The notes under the pieces are model-generated. The model ran no database searches and was not told the origin of the DNA. It worked only from the letters and a program-made list of their open reading frames with translations. Below are positions 44,346-55,179 of a stretch of 64,000 bases of DNA, one piece after another; the first letter of the stretch is position 1, and each line of letters starts with the position of its first letter. Where the stretch lies: NCBI RefSeq assembly GCF_035046485.1, contig NC_085137.1, positions 480,990,252-481,054,251 on the forward strand, read 5' to 3'. This DNA is from Aedes albopictus (taxonomy: Eukaryota > Arthropoda > Insecta > Diptera > Culicidae). A program made the position numbers and the translations under genes.

Positions 44346-44349
44346 ACCA

Positions 44350-45155
44350 TTTTGCATAGATATATCGTGTGGCAGACACGAAGATACTCTATGCCGTACG
44401 GTGTGTTGTGTAGAACAACTTTATAACAAAAAAATTAGTAAGTCTAAAATTAGGCCCTATGATAGTTTGGATCATTCCCTTCAATTTGCTGGGTCGGTGG
44501 AAAAAATCCATCGGGGGGTCTAGATCAAAAATTTTTTTAACTATTTTTCATGCAAAAACTGTTAAAAGCGCATGCTGTACATTATTGCATCTCGTTCAGT
44601 CACAACTTTTTTGTCTTTCACTTTTTCTTCGCCTTAAAATTTTCAGACGTTTCGAAGTAATGTACATAGTTGACTGTGTAAAAATTTCATTGAAATATGT
44701 TGAATGGTTTCCTTGGATAGGAAGATTAAATGCTTCTAACTATTTTTTCTTGATTTTTTATTTTTCTTCAAGTTTCAAAACTTCAAAATCCCTGGGGATC
44801 TTTAACCTCATCACCTCGTCCTACATGACATACTATAACACCATACTTAGAATGGAACCTTGCGAAACTCTCGGGTTTTTATGTAAGCACTTCGGCCCCA
44901 CATTTGTGGCATATACCAATAGTTGATTATAAAAATAGTTTTCCTAGATTTTGTACAAATACTCGGGTATACCTAGACTGTTAGACAAGTTGGAGGTTTC
45001 AAATTAGACAACAATATATTTTGAGACATCATATGCAAATAAATAAGACTATTTAAATCAAAGGTTTGGTTTTTTTTTCTCTGGCTTCATGCTGAACAGC
45101 CTGATGTTAGTGCTAAATGTAGAAACATTTTCAATAAATACTCCGATCTGCCAGC
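44350..45155. other. No recognised gene
   Basis: A 155-codon frame at 44459-44926 has a hydrophobic, low-complexity translation without a recognisable family and no supporting context. I do not call it. Confidence 0.35.
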
Positions 45156-45157
45156 TA

Positions 45158-45659
45158 GGGTAAAAGCTCCCTTAGTGGAGGTAGTACCAATAGTGGTGGT
45201 AGTGGCAATTTAGCACTATTTCGACCAAAAAGCTTGCAAATGACATTTTTAATAGATGCATTATACCTAATTAATATCATTAATTCAGTTTTGTGTTCAA
45301 GATTTGCCGGAAAACCTATTTTAAACAATTATTTTCCTTAACTTTTTTGCTCCTTTGCACCTATAGTGGTGGTAGTGTTCCTATAGTGGTGGGTCCCATA
45401 AGAATTCAATGGGATGCGCCACTATAGGAACCAGTGTTAAATTTTACCTCCATAATAGGAACCGTGTACCTATAGTTGGTGCAAGTGATTTATTAGCAAA
45501 AACTGAAATAAATAATGGTTTTTACATTTCTCCTAGCAAATTTAAGTGAAAAACTACCGATTAACGTTTTTAAACTTTTTGTTTTGTGGTATTATTAATT
45601 TTATTCAATTATTTTACTACTAGGAGCTACTAATAGCACCACTATTGGTACGTTTACCC
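45158..45659. mobile_element. TA-flanked MITE with CACTATAGG-type internal repeats
   Basis: GGGTAAAAGCTCCCTTAGTG at the left and CACCACTATTGGTACGTTTACCC at the right, TA on both sides (45156-45157, 45660-45661). The motif CCTATAGTGGTGGTAGTG and variants recur at least six times inside, in both orientations. Confidence 0.82.
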
Positions 45660-45904
45660 TATATGTTTAGAATATATTATCAGTTCTTTGTTGTTTAATG
45701 GCGGCAAATGCAACAAGCACCCTATTGACACTAAATTCAAAAACAAACTTAAGTTAATGTCCAACAGCTATATGTCAAACATCGCCCTTGATCGAATATT
45801 ACCCAAAAAAATAATTCATTTCTCATTATTGTGATTTATTGTCTTCTTCAGGACAGTGGGTAAATGTAGACTCATATGCACAACTGTAAAGTGATTTTGA
45901 TGGG

Positions 45905-46250
45905 CGTTCCATGGGTGATCCAGGAGATAAAGGGGGTTCCAGGGGTGTTCCAAGGGTTTCCAGGACTGTGTCAGGTACTTACAGGAAGTTTCAGGAGCGT
46001 TCTAGGGATTTCAAAGAAGTTTCATTGACTTCCAGGGGATCCAAGGGGCGTTCCAGGGGTCTTAGGTTGTTTCAGGAGCGTTTCGACCCCATGAAACGCT
46101 CCAAGGGGTTTCAGGAGCGTTGCAGGAGTGTTCCCGGGAGTTTTGGGCGGTTTCAGGGAAGTTCCAGGGAAAGTATCCGTAAAGCTTTGAACTCTTGTGG
46201 AAATCCTCTGAAATTTCCTTGAAATCCCCCTCCTCTCCCCTGAATTCCTT
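45905..46250. repeat. Degenerate TTCCAGGGG minisatellite
   Basis: Imperfect units of the TTTCAGGAGCGTTCCAGGGG type. The open frames across it are repeat-derived. Confidence 0.6.
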
Positions 46251-46255
46251 AGAAC

Positions 46256-46553
46256 AGTGTTGCAACTTCATTCCAGTAATGTCAAGACTTATGTCCAACC
46301 ATTACTCGCTAGATGCGCATTTACACAGGCTTAATCTCGCGTTTGAGCAATGTTTGTATCAAGTGCGGTTCCGGTTATGATGACATCGACCACGTAGTTT
46401 GGCAATGCCCGGATAATGACGGCTGCAGAGCATACCCTTTAGGCTCGAGGTAGACAACCCTTTGTTCTTCCGAGAGATGTGTTGGATACCCGCGATGTTG
46501 CATACATGGGATGTATTTTCGACTTTCTTCGCTCTGTTGACATAAAAGTTTAA
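46256..46553 (+). pseudogene. LINE ORF2 C-terminal fragment with zinc knuckle
   Basis: FIPVMSRLMSNHYSLDAHLH leads, after a 1-nt shift near 46342, into SNVCIKCGSGYDDIDHVVWQ and CPDNDGC, the Cys/His cluster at the C-terminus of jockey/LOA-like ORF2 proteins. It is followed by a ~180-bp 3'-UTR-like tail that ends near 46700. 5'-truncated. Confidence 0.7.
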
Positions 46554-46781
46554 TTCGCTTGTGTTTTCTTTTCCAGTTTTTTTTTTGTCTCTCTGTTTTG
46601 TCCTCTTTGTGTTACCAAGCTACTCCTGGCTATCCGGAAGCAAAAGCCCCACAACAAGTTGGTACCAACACCACAAGGCACCGAATACGCTAGCAAGATT
46701 TTTTTTTATTAATTTGTATTTTAACTTATAGCTAATTCTACACTAAAGCTAGCAAGATGCGATTCACCCCCGAATAAGGTG

Positions 46782-46969
46782 CAGTGAAACCTTTGGTCCA
46801 ATCCGTATCCTGTCCATCCCTCAAAATGTGACCTTGTAACCTCGAGCTGCCACGAGATGTGTTCTATTGGAGTTGGGACAATCCTATGTCGCAGTGGCAT
46901 ATTGTCACAACAAATGCAGGCTGCGACATTATCATTATTGTTGAACGATGGTTTGAAATTGATTCACTG
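46782..46969. mobile_element. Shortened relative of the CAGTGAA hAT MITE
   Basis: The 3' half (GGGACAATCCTATGTCGCAG, AGGCTGCGACATTATCATTA, GATTCACTG) is homologous to 49190-49280. A CAGTGAA start is at 46782. No matching 8-bp flanks, so the copy is internally deleted or rearranged. Confidence 0.6.
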
Positions 46970-46984
46970 ATGCCAGAAATCCGG

Positions 46985-47640
46985 TAGAGCATTGCGTAAA
47001 TTGTCTTGAAATAAATTAGGAAAATTTATGTGTAAAACAAGTTGTTTTCTAAAATTTCTACAACAGTGCTACAAATCGGAAGAAACCTGCAACCAAGTTC
47101 AATTGCACTCTAATTATCTACCTATTTATCACATATACTTCTAAATCGGTTCACAACCAGCTTAATCACTCATCCATCAAATCAGCACTGCCACTCCTAA
47201 TCAGAATGAAAGAAATGTGCGTGTCACAGTGCCTCTGATGTAGTGACGACTTTTCGGCTATTTGCGTACATGAAAAAAACCTAAACTCAACGAGTGAAAG
47301 CAGTTGGTGGTCCCCACTTGCAATACCTACATTGCAAATAGGTACTGCGAATCTCTAAGCCACGATACTGCTAAGGGTGGTGACCTGTCGCCGTCGGAAG
47401 AAGCGCGCGACACATGGGCTGCGGGAGAAATTTAGACGCGGAGAGTGGCGTGGCGTGAAAGAGATCATTTTCAAGGACTCTTTAATAGTAAAAAAAAATA
47501 GACAACAACGACAAGTTACGAAGCGGTTTGGCACTAGTTTTCAAGCCATCAGAAACAGCAACATATATAACAATGTGGTAGTTAGATTGAGTTGTACCGA
47601 ATCGTGTGTTGTTTTGGTTTAGATTTGCTCAGTTTTTCTA
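46985..47640. other. No recognised gene
   Basis: An 81-codon frame at 47377-47622 is basic and without a recognisable domain. Confidence 0.35.
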
Positions 47641-47647
47641 GCTCTAG

Positions 47648-47852
47648 CTAAGGCCAAGGTATTTACATATTCTAAGGTAGTCTTAGATGTCAAAACTGGC
47701 TGAGCGGCCATTATTTTTTCACCGTGAGAAATTCTGAAAACAAACACCCCCCCTCAGCAAATTCCTTTGAAATTTGGCTTCCTCTGCTTTTCCCCACAAA
47801 CTAAACGACCTGCTTAACCTTCCATTATATAAATACCTTGGCTAAGGCAATG
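47648..47852. repeat. Inverted-repeat element, ~205 bp
   Basis: CTAAGGCCAAGGTATTTACA and ATAAATACCTTGGCTAAGGC are near-perfect inverted ends. The target duplication is unclear. Confidence 0.6.
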
Positions 47853-47859
47853 TGAAGCA

Positions 47860-48920
47860 TTGCAACTAAGTTGTAGCATTCTTCTTGGAACCCTTTCAGG
47901 TTCCCCATTTTGTGTAAAGGAGTAGATTGTCGTGTATGTGACAAAAACATATTGAAATTGATTAGATCAGTTTTAATAATGGCTTTACGAAACTAAAGTT
48001 CCAGTTCGACAGTTAAAATAGTACACTTGGAACTTAAACTTAAAACACTATTAAAAACTTGCAATGAAATGATTTAAGCTGTAGGTATTTAACGAATTTT
48101 GAACGGACTCAGTGTATCAGATGGGTTTAAAAATCTGCAGGAGTGCGTTTTAGTGGGGTGAGTGGTAGGAGATTTGACTAGGTAGGACTGGTAGGACAGA
48201 CTTGTTAGAATCCCAAAATGGCCGCCACAATGGCCGACTTTGGTACCTACTCACGATTTCGAGGGCACAAATATCTTCGTAAACAAAACCAGCGCACCTG
48301 ATCTTCTTATTTTAAGCTTATTACAAGTGAGCAAGAACAGAATAATAAAATGCATTGTTGTGTGAAGCTTGCTTCTTGAGATTTGTGCGTTTGAAGTTTT
48401 GATGCACTGTTGAAGCAGGATGTCAAGCCGTTTGTCCTTAAGGGGTTTAAAAAAGCTCCATGGCCTTAAACATCCAGAACACTCTTAAACGTCAATAAAC
48501 CCTCTGAAATTTCCCAAAAAAAAACTTCTAGTCTGAAATGCCCATGTATCTTCCAAAATCCCTCTGGAACCTACTGTCTCCAAGTCTGTTGTCTCCCTGA
48601 AACACGTTTGAAACCCTGACTGGCCGTAAAAAAAATCATTATTACCATCTGAAAAGGTACAGAAGAGGGCATTTCCTCCTTCTAAATTTTTAATTAAAAA
48701 TAAATGATAATAATAATAATAATAATACTATATGAAACGGCTGTAAAGTTCCTCCTGTAAACTTTTTAAATTCCTCTGAAACTCCTACGAACGGCCCTGA
48801 CATCAGATGAGATGAGCTCGGTCTCTAGTAACAACGTACATCATACTAACATTCCTTCCCTTTCTCAATGACCGTGAAGATGCGGCCAGAATGTATGTTA
48901 TTTAACGTTAATGCTGCTAA
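47860..48920. other. No recognised gene
   Basis: Contains AATGGCCGCCACAATGGCCG at about 48218-48237 and an (AAT)n run at 48708-48728. No coding signal. Confidence 0.4.
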
Positions 48921-48929
48921 GGATACTAT

Positions 48930-49280
48930 CAGTGAAGAGAATTGTCAGACAAAAGAAGCACAAAACAAGCAACAAAAAAGGCGCGACGATTACTCTTTAT
49001 CCCTACTGGTAACAGATAATGACATTATCTCAATTATTACAAACCTAAAGTCGAAACTGTTTGATGATAGATCTTCAGCAGATTTGCAGTGTTTAACGAC
49101 TCGAAGTTACCGTTTGATCGCAATGCAAGGCTGAAAAATCTCTAAACTCGTGGTGTACGATGTTTATCCTATTATTTTCCAGTTTGGACAAAATTATGTC
49201 GCATTGGGTGGATTGTCGCAACAAATACAGGTTGCGACATTGTCATTATTGTTGCGCGATGCTTGAATTTTGATTCACTG
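48930..49280. mobile_element. hAT-type MITE, 351 bp, 8-bp target duplication
   Basis: CAGTGAAGAGAATTGTC at the left and TTTTGATTCACTG at the right, flanked by GATACTAT (48922-48929, 49281-49288). The interior holds GTTGCGACATTGTCATTATT. The inverted homologue at 63020-63437 splits a LINE. Inserted at the edge of a tandem array. Confidence 0.9.
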
Positions 49281-49574
49281 GATACTATGCAACATGGGTA
49301 TCGTTTGATCAGGCTTCATGAGTAGAACTCAAAAATGAATATCCGACGCCGTTTTGAAATCCAAGATAGCGGACCATATCCAAGATGGCGGCCACGGAAT
49401 GGTAGTTTGAGCTATAATACCATGCAATATGGGTATCTACCGATCGGGCTTCATGGGTAGAAGTCAATTATCGATAGTTGACACCATTTTAGAATCCAAT
49501 ATGGCGGACCATATCCAAGATGGCGGCCACGGAATGGTAGTTTGAGCTATAATACTATGCAATATGGGTATCTA

Positions 49575-50016
49575 CACAGCAAAAAAACTCTTGTGATATC
49601 ACATCATTGTCGCTGCACATCAGTCGCGTCGTAAAAATGATGTACAAATTACATTCTTTCCACGCAGCAAACGAGCCGCCGCAGCCTGAAAGTGGGTCAA
49701 GCAATCGCTAGAACCGAATCGATAGATGAATCATATATAAGTAAAATATTGGCATGATTCGTACACTGATCCGTTGATTGTGAGGCATATTCCTTACCTC
49801 TCGGCTATTTCCACGAGTTGGAAGGTGGGTAATAAATATGATACTGTTTCTAGGTATCTGCTGGAATGGGTTTGTTTACACTTTCCAGTGCCAGCCAGGG
49901 TGTACATGGTGAGTGTGATAGTTGTTGGAAAACGATGTAACTGATAGAAATTACGTTCGATATTGGTTACATCGCCAGAAATTACGCACCTGGATATTAC
50001 GAAATTATTTGCTGTG
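49575..50016. mobile_element. TA-flanked element, 442 bp
   Basis: CACAGCAAAAAAACTCTTGT and ...ACGAAATTATTTGCTGTG form imperfect ends. TA is on both sides (49573-49574, 50017-50018); removing it restores the tandem unit (GGGTATC TA CCGATCGG) exactly. Confidence 0.88.
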
Positions 50017-50103
50017 TACCGATCGGGCTTCATGAGTAGAAGTCAATTATCGATAGTTGACGCTATTTTGGAATCCAAGATGGCGGACCATATCCGAGAT
50101 GGG

Positions 50104-50311
50104 CAATGAGAGTCTAATAGAGGTGGGGAAGAAGATGCTTCGTGTGCGTGAGATCCGTGTCTGGTGCAAAACATGTCACTACTACAAGCAAAGCGAGCTC
50201 CCATAAGAACGCGTGTCAAATAGTGACGTCACTATTTGTGTTTACATTTTTCTTTCCTTACTAATACATAGCCATTTCTTCTTCTTCCCCACCTGTAATA
50301 TACTATCATTG
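50104..50311. mobile_element. 9-bp-duplication MITE, copy 1
   Basis: CAATGAGAGTCTAATAGAGG at the left, ...ATATACTATCATTG at the right, 208 bp, flanked by the exact 9-bp duplication CGAGATGGG (50095-50103, 50312-50320). Highly similar to 60691-60897. Confidence 0.93.
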
Positions 50312-50339
50312 CGAGATGGGTATCTATTGATCGGGCTTG

Positions 50340-50630
50340 ATGAGTAAAAGAGTAGAAGGTGAGGTAGAGGGTCAGGGTAGATGGTAGGGTAGCGGGTAGG
50401 GTAAACGGTGGAGCAGACGGTCGAGTAGAGCGAGTAGAGGATAGAGTCCACCCGAGGATAGAGTACAGGGGGTGAAGTAGAAGGTTAGGGTAGGGGGTAG
50501 GGTAGACGATAGGGAAGATGGTGAGTAGGGTTGAGGGTAGAGAGTATGGTGAACTATACGATTAAGAAGACAATAAGGTAAAGGCTAGAGAGTAGGGTGA
50601 AGAATTAAGATGAGATTAGATGAGATGAGG
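50340..50630 (+). repeat. Purine-rich GGGTAG minisatellite
   Basis: An almost pyrimidine-poor stretch of irregular GGTAGGGTAGA / AGGGTAGAGG units. Confidence 0.75.
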
Positions 50631-50639
50631 TTTTTTTTT

Positions 50640-51740
50640 CGAGATATGCACCTTCAGGTTTCCTCCCGGGATTCCTTCAGATATTGCTTCCAGAATTGCT
50701 GTATGGATTGCTCCGGAGTTCTTTTCAGGGATTTTTGTTATTCTTTTCTGCACTCCTTAAAGGATTTGTGCTGAAATTTTTCCAAATATTCCTTTCAAGA
50801 TTGTTGCTGTGATTCCTTAAGGGATGCCTCCCGAAAAAGAATATTAAAGTATAGATTTCTGTCGAGATTTTATTCAGGCAATCCCTTGGGCAATCCTAGA
50901 TCATAGAGATACTTCTATTGTACTTGCAGGAATTCCCGCCCAGCTTCCAGCTGGCATTCCTGTCATGAACTCTCTAAGGATTGCATCAGGTATTTTTACG
51001 GGATTCCTTCAGGGATTTCTGCCAGAATAGCTTTATAAAATCCTGAAAGGATTGTTCCACAAATTCTAGCCAGCATTCTTTCATGTATTTCTGCTAGAAT
51101 TATCCTCTGCTGGATTCTGCTGGATTCATCCTAGTATACTTTCAAAGTGTTTTGTCAAAATATATTCAAAGAATTCTAGTGGAATTATTTCAGGTTTACG
51201 TACCAGGATCCTTGCTGGCTTCTCGGGAGTGTTTCAGGCATTCCAATCGGAATATATACAGCAATTCCTCCCAGGATTTCTTGTGTGATTATTTCAGGGA
51301 TTCCAAGCTATCGGCTGAGATTCCTCTCAGGATTTTATCAGAAATGCTTCTCGGAATTCCTTCCTTCAGTTAATCCTCCCGGGATCCCTTCAGGAATTTC
51401 TATCGGGATTGTTTTGGAAAATCTTGAAAGGTTTCTTTCAAGTATTCTAGTCAGCATTCCTTTAAGGAGTACTGTTGAAGTTCCTTCTAAAATCCCTTCT
51501 GGGATTTCGTAGAGGATTCCTTTAGAAGTTCCTGCTAGGATTGCACCAGGGATTCCAACTTGTATTCTTTCAAAGATTTATGTAAATGTTGAGAATCTTG
51601 CAGGATTCTTTTAGGTTTTCGTGCCAGGATTCCTGCCGGGCTTCCTCCAAAGATTCTTCCCATTTTTTGACATTCCTTCCGGGATTTCTTCAATAAATCT
51701 TTCAGGGAGTCCTGCGTAGCTTCCAGCCGGGTTTCCTTCC
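50640..51740. repeat. Degenerate GGATTCCTT minisatellite (inverse orientation)
   Basis: Repeats of the GGGATTCCTTCAGGGATTTC kind, the inverse of the theme at 17460-18870. The same theme resumes at 53145-53222, beyond an AT-rich insertion. Confidence 0.65.
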
Positions 51741-53144
51741 TGGATAAAAAATGACCATTCATGGTAAATATTATTAATATATGACTGCTTTTATTGTTCA
51801 CAATAAAACACACAGTAGATATGTGGTTACTTTTTACAATAGAAATCAATCCGATATAGTTCATACAATAAGTGAATATTAGTTTTATTAGTGACTAATT
51901 GATTCGATTGTTTTTCAATCGTTCTTTAATAATTTAAATTTACTATTAGTAAAAAAAATTGAGTTGTTTTTATACATTTGTAAAAGTGCCTGCAAAGTTC
52001 TCATGGACTTTTTAATAGAAAAGAGTTTATCTCTCAATTACACTTAAAAACAATTCGTCACAAATTAATAACAATACAAATTATTGGTGCTTGGATCATG
52101 TTATTCTACTCTGTATAATATAAAATCACTTGACATATTTTTTTTAGTTTTTGTTTTAAATTTGAGTACAGTAGATATTGGCAAGGGAAGCTGTCTATTA
52201 AAACCTGAGGAAGTACTTATAGAACACTTGCTGAAAAGCAGGTTTATCCAAGTGAGGACGTTACGACAAGAAAAAGATAAACAATGATTTTTCTGTTGTT
52301 TTCCAATAAATTAAATGAATCTAGTAAATAGAAACTACCATTGATAACAATACAAAAACAACTAGTTTAATGGGTTCGATTGAACCGATGTTAAAATAAA
52401 CATGCAATAATATTTGTTGTTATGTTAACAGATTTCGCCTTTGAAAAACCATAGAATTTATATTTCTCGGTAACATTTTTCTCCCGCATTTACATATGGC
52501 CTTATGCACATATTGTGTACGGGTTATGGTATGGATCATATGACCTGAGGTCTGACTTGTGATATTTGGCAGTTATTTGAAAAGATTGATGATAGATCTT
52601 ATCAACAGCTGCCAAGCAATACATACCATACATCAGAGTGTTTGATTCTTATCATAAAATGTGCATATCATTCTGGCGGCCTTTAGTGCTCGTTAATGCG
52701 GGAAATATAAATTCTATGGGTATTCATAAGCGAAAACTGCTTATAAATAACAACAAATATTATTGTATTTTTATTGTAACAACTATTCATTAGACGTCAT
52801 TCAATTTATTGTATTTGTATTGTAAGAACAATGAAAAAACATTAGGATATATTGTTTTCTTTTGAAAAATGCCCTAAAAATGTCTCATAAAAACACAATA
52901 CATTCTACTGTTTTTCGCGAAAAAATGTATGAAAATTTTCTCAAAATTTTATGGTTAAGATACATAACGACCACCATTTTTTATTGTAAAACTGCCATTT
53001 ACCATTCGCCGAATGGTATATAACAATAGGGGTGATGGTGAGTGTGCTGTGCAAATTACAATATGTTTAATGGTGAACATTTTTTGAAAAAATGGTGTTG
53101 TAACAATAAAATTTATTGTATTTTTATGATATTTTTTTATCAGA
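51741..53144. other. AT-rich insertion splitting the minisatellite, probably an element
   Basis: CTGGATAAAAAAT at the left and ATTTTTTTATCAG at the right are imperfect inverted ends with minisatellite sequence on both outer sides. An inner pair (CATAGAATTTATATTTC at 52450 and its inverse at 52700) suggests a second nested element. No coding content. Confidence 0.45.
52180..52274 (+). repeat. Retroposon-like repeat, diverged copy
   Basis: GGGAAGCTGTCTATTAAAAC, TGAGGAAGTACTTATAGAAC and GTGAGGACGTTACGACAAGA match the family at 37572. Confidence 0.55.
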
Positions 53145-53357
53145 GTTGCGTGACTTCTTTAAGGATCCTATTAGGGATTCTGTACGAAATTTCTTTTGTG
53201 ACTTTCAAGGATTCCTTCCGGGCGTGAATTACAGCTTGAGAGTGGAAGAGTAAGAGTAAAATAGAAAAACAGGGAGAAATAGGCTTTTTGATGCTTTTAG
53301 ATATCATTAGTAAACCATGATGTCATCTGACAGTCATTTTCTTAATTTTCTTCAGTA

Positions 53358-53590
53358 GTTGACCTCTCTTTCACTTACTAAAGATGCATTGTATCTCTAC
53401 GGATCAGAATACAACGATAGTATGCAATTTATGCTTAAATAGAACTACACCATTGACTTTCACGTTTTTTATGAAATCATGTTTATTTTATTGAAACTTG
53501 ACCGTTGATAATATTTTTTTCATGAAAATTACAATTGTAAGACACCTTAGGCGTTACTGGATTAAAAGTAATTTTCTCTTTTGAGATGCA
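53358..53590 (+). repeat. Diverged direct duplication, left copy
   Basis: Shares GACACCTTRGGCGTTAMYGG, TTGTATCTMTACGGATCARA and TTATTTTATTGRAACTTGAC with 54878-55175. Not assigned to a family. Confidence 0.6.
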
Positions 53591-53634
53591 TTATCGTTAT
53601 TATGTGGCTCATCAATAAAGCATACACTCTTAAA

Positions 53635-54037
53635 AAATTAGGAATTTACACGTGACGTAAACCATCAACGTACGCAAACATTTCATGACTGAATGGCAAA
53701 TTTGACTCAGTTTTACATCCTTCATGTAAGTTCGAGTTGGTTGCACAAGATGTTAACAAACCTATCTGACCAGATAGGTAGAAGCAGTTTTACATTTATC
53801 GTTTGTCTCACAACTGGGTGATACAGCCGAGAGGTATAGTACGTGCCTCTCAATCAGCGGACCAGAGTTCAAATCCAGTTCATTATTTTACTTACATATG
53901 TTTTATCTCTCGCTTCGGCTCTAGCGATTGTTGGCTCGATTTTATTTGTGATAGAAGACGTAAATTTGTGTCAAACGGGCCGCTCCTTTTATGTGCATTC
54001 AAGTGAACTTAAATTTACATGAATTTTTCTAAGAGTG
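53635..54037 (+). mobile_element. TA-flanked MITE with tRNA-like interior
   Basis: CACTCTTAAAAAATTAGGAA and ATTTTTCTAAGAGTG are inverted ends, with TA on both sides (53633-53634, 54038-54039). The centre (53815-53882) has a tRNA-like A box (AGCCGAGAGGT) and B box (GAGTTCAAATCC). Confidence 0.8.
53815..53882 (+). ncRNA. tRNA-like sequence inside a MITE
   Basis: A GCCGAGAGGT D-arm motif typical of Ser/Leu tRNAs, a plausible anticodon stem (GTGCCTCTCAATCAGCG), and a T-arm CAGAGTTCAAATCCAG. No convincing full acceptor stem. Probably a tRNA-derived remnant, possibly SINE-like, not a working tRNA gene. Confidence 0.5.
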
Positions 54038-54573
54038 TAGCATGAACTTGGTAGTTAGAGCTGATCTTCCTTTTTGAATTGATGGCGTTTGAAAAATAGT
54101 TGAATTATTATTTCACCCTTTTGTAATTTCAGCCTTATGTATTTCAGTCTTTTGTATTCAATTCTCAATTGCAATTGATAAATCGAATAAAATTGAATTT
54201 TAGGTGTTTTATCATTTTTCATATAACCGAAAGACACATCATCTTTTCGATGTAACTTTGATAGTGCCCAGAATAACACCATAAAACCCACACATTGTTC
54301 AATATTGCAATATTTCTAAAAATTGTACGTATGGTGAGTACGTAAAGAGAATTTGTAGGGTGTTGAATGAAAAATTCAATTACCTTATCAGAAATCATTG
54401 TCTGTATAAAATCTTACTTTTACAGTATTTTAACTTTTGGTTTTGCTACACATAGTGAGCACTCTTTATTTGATTTGTTTTAGAAAATTAAATTCGAGAA
54501 ATGTTGAACACTACTGTTGAAATAACATGAAATTACAAAGGCCATGCATACACTTCAGGCCGAACATGTCTAA

Positions 54574-54792
54574 AGGTCCTATCTGCAGAAGAGAGGCTCT
54601 CTTTGGTTGCCTTCTCTTTCATTAATATCTCAGCTGTTTATTTATATTATGATTGTCTCCTTGCATTGAACGATGGTCAAAACAATCGTCTTTTGATTTG
54701 TACTGCAAAAATAGTTGAAAAGTGTACCATTACATTGCAATAATTGAAAGAGAAAGTGAACAAAGAGAGCCTCTCAAATGCAGATAGGACCT
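54574..54792. mobile_element. Fold-back MITE, ~219 bp
   Basis: GGTCCTATCTGCAGAAGAGA and TCAAATGCAGATAGGACC pair, as do GAGGCTCTCTTTG and CAAAGAGAGCCTCTC. The target duplication is not clear. Confidence 0.7.
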
Positions 54793-54877
54793 ATTGAAAT
54801 GTTTGGCTTGATTTAGGCGTTTATCGGGTTATATTTCTGCCCCAATTTATAAGTTCTTTTTCTATTGTTTTTGAGTG

Positions 54878-55175
54878 GTTATCATCTCTCTCACTTGTTT
54901 AGAGCTGTATTGTATCTATACGGATCAAAATATAAGGATAGCGTAGAAGTTGTGCTGAAATAGAACTTGAGAAAATTATCAGATATTGAGGACCTACAAT
55001 GAAGAATTTTTACTACTACTAAAACTAAAATGGAACTACTGGCTTCCATTTTTTTCGTCAAATCATGCTTATTTTATTGGAACTTGACTTTTGATAACAA
55101 ATTTATTTGAAGATTCAAATTGTGAGACACCTTGGGCGTTAACGGATTAATAAAGTTTGTAATTCTCGAAAATGC
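54878..55175 (+). repeat. Diverged direct duplication, right copy
   Basis: Counterpart of 53358-53590, carrying an extra segment near 54970-55035. Confidence 0.6.
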
Positions 55176-55179
55176 ACAT

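Larger units (their letters stand above)
49281..50340 (+). repeat. Tandem array, ~136-bp unit, with GATGGCGG motifs
   Basis: Units share TATGGGTATCTACCGATCGG, GCTTCATGAGTAGAAGTCAA, TCGATAGTTGACGCCATTTT and CCAAGATGGCGGACCATATC. Unit starts are at about 49295, 49432 and 49567, the last continuing at 50019, with a partial unit at 50317. Two transposons (49575-50016, 50104-50311) have inserted. Confidence 0.8.

Noticed and set aside
44459..44926. 155-residue plus-strand frame
   Set aside because: Hydrophobic AT-driven composition, no recognisable family, no splice or repeat context supporting it.
52449..52718. Confident call of an inverted-repeat element (CATAGAATTTATATTTC ends)
   Set aside because: Only ~18 bp pair and no target duplication matched, so it is mentioned only within the larger AT-rich insertion.
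53815..53882. A functional tRNA-Ser or tRNA-Leu gene
   Set aside because: No convincing acceptor stem and it is embedded in an inverted-repeat element; kept only as tRNA-like.
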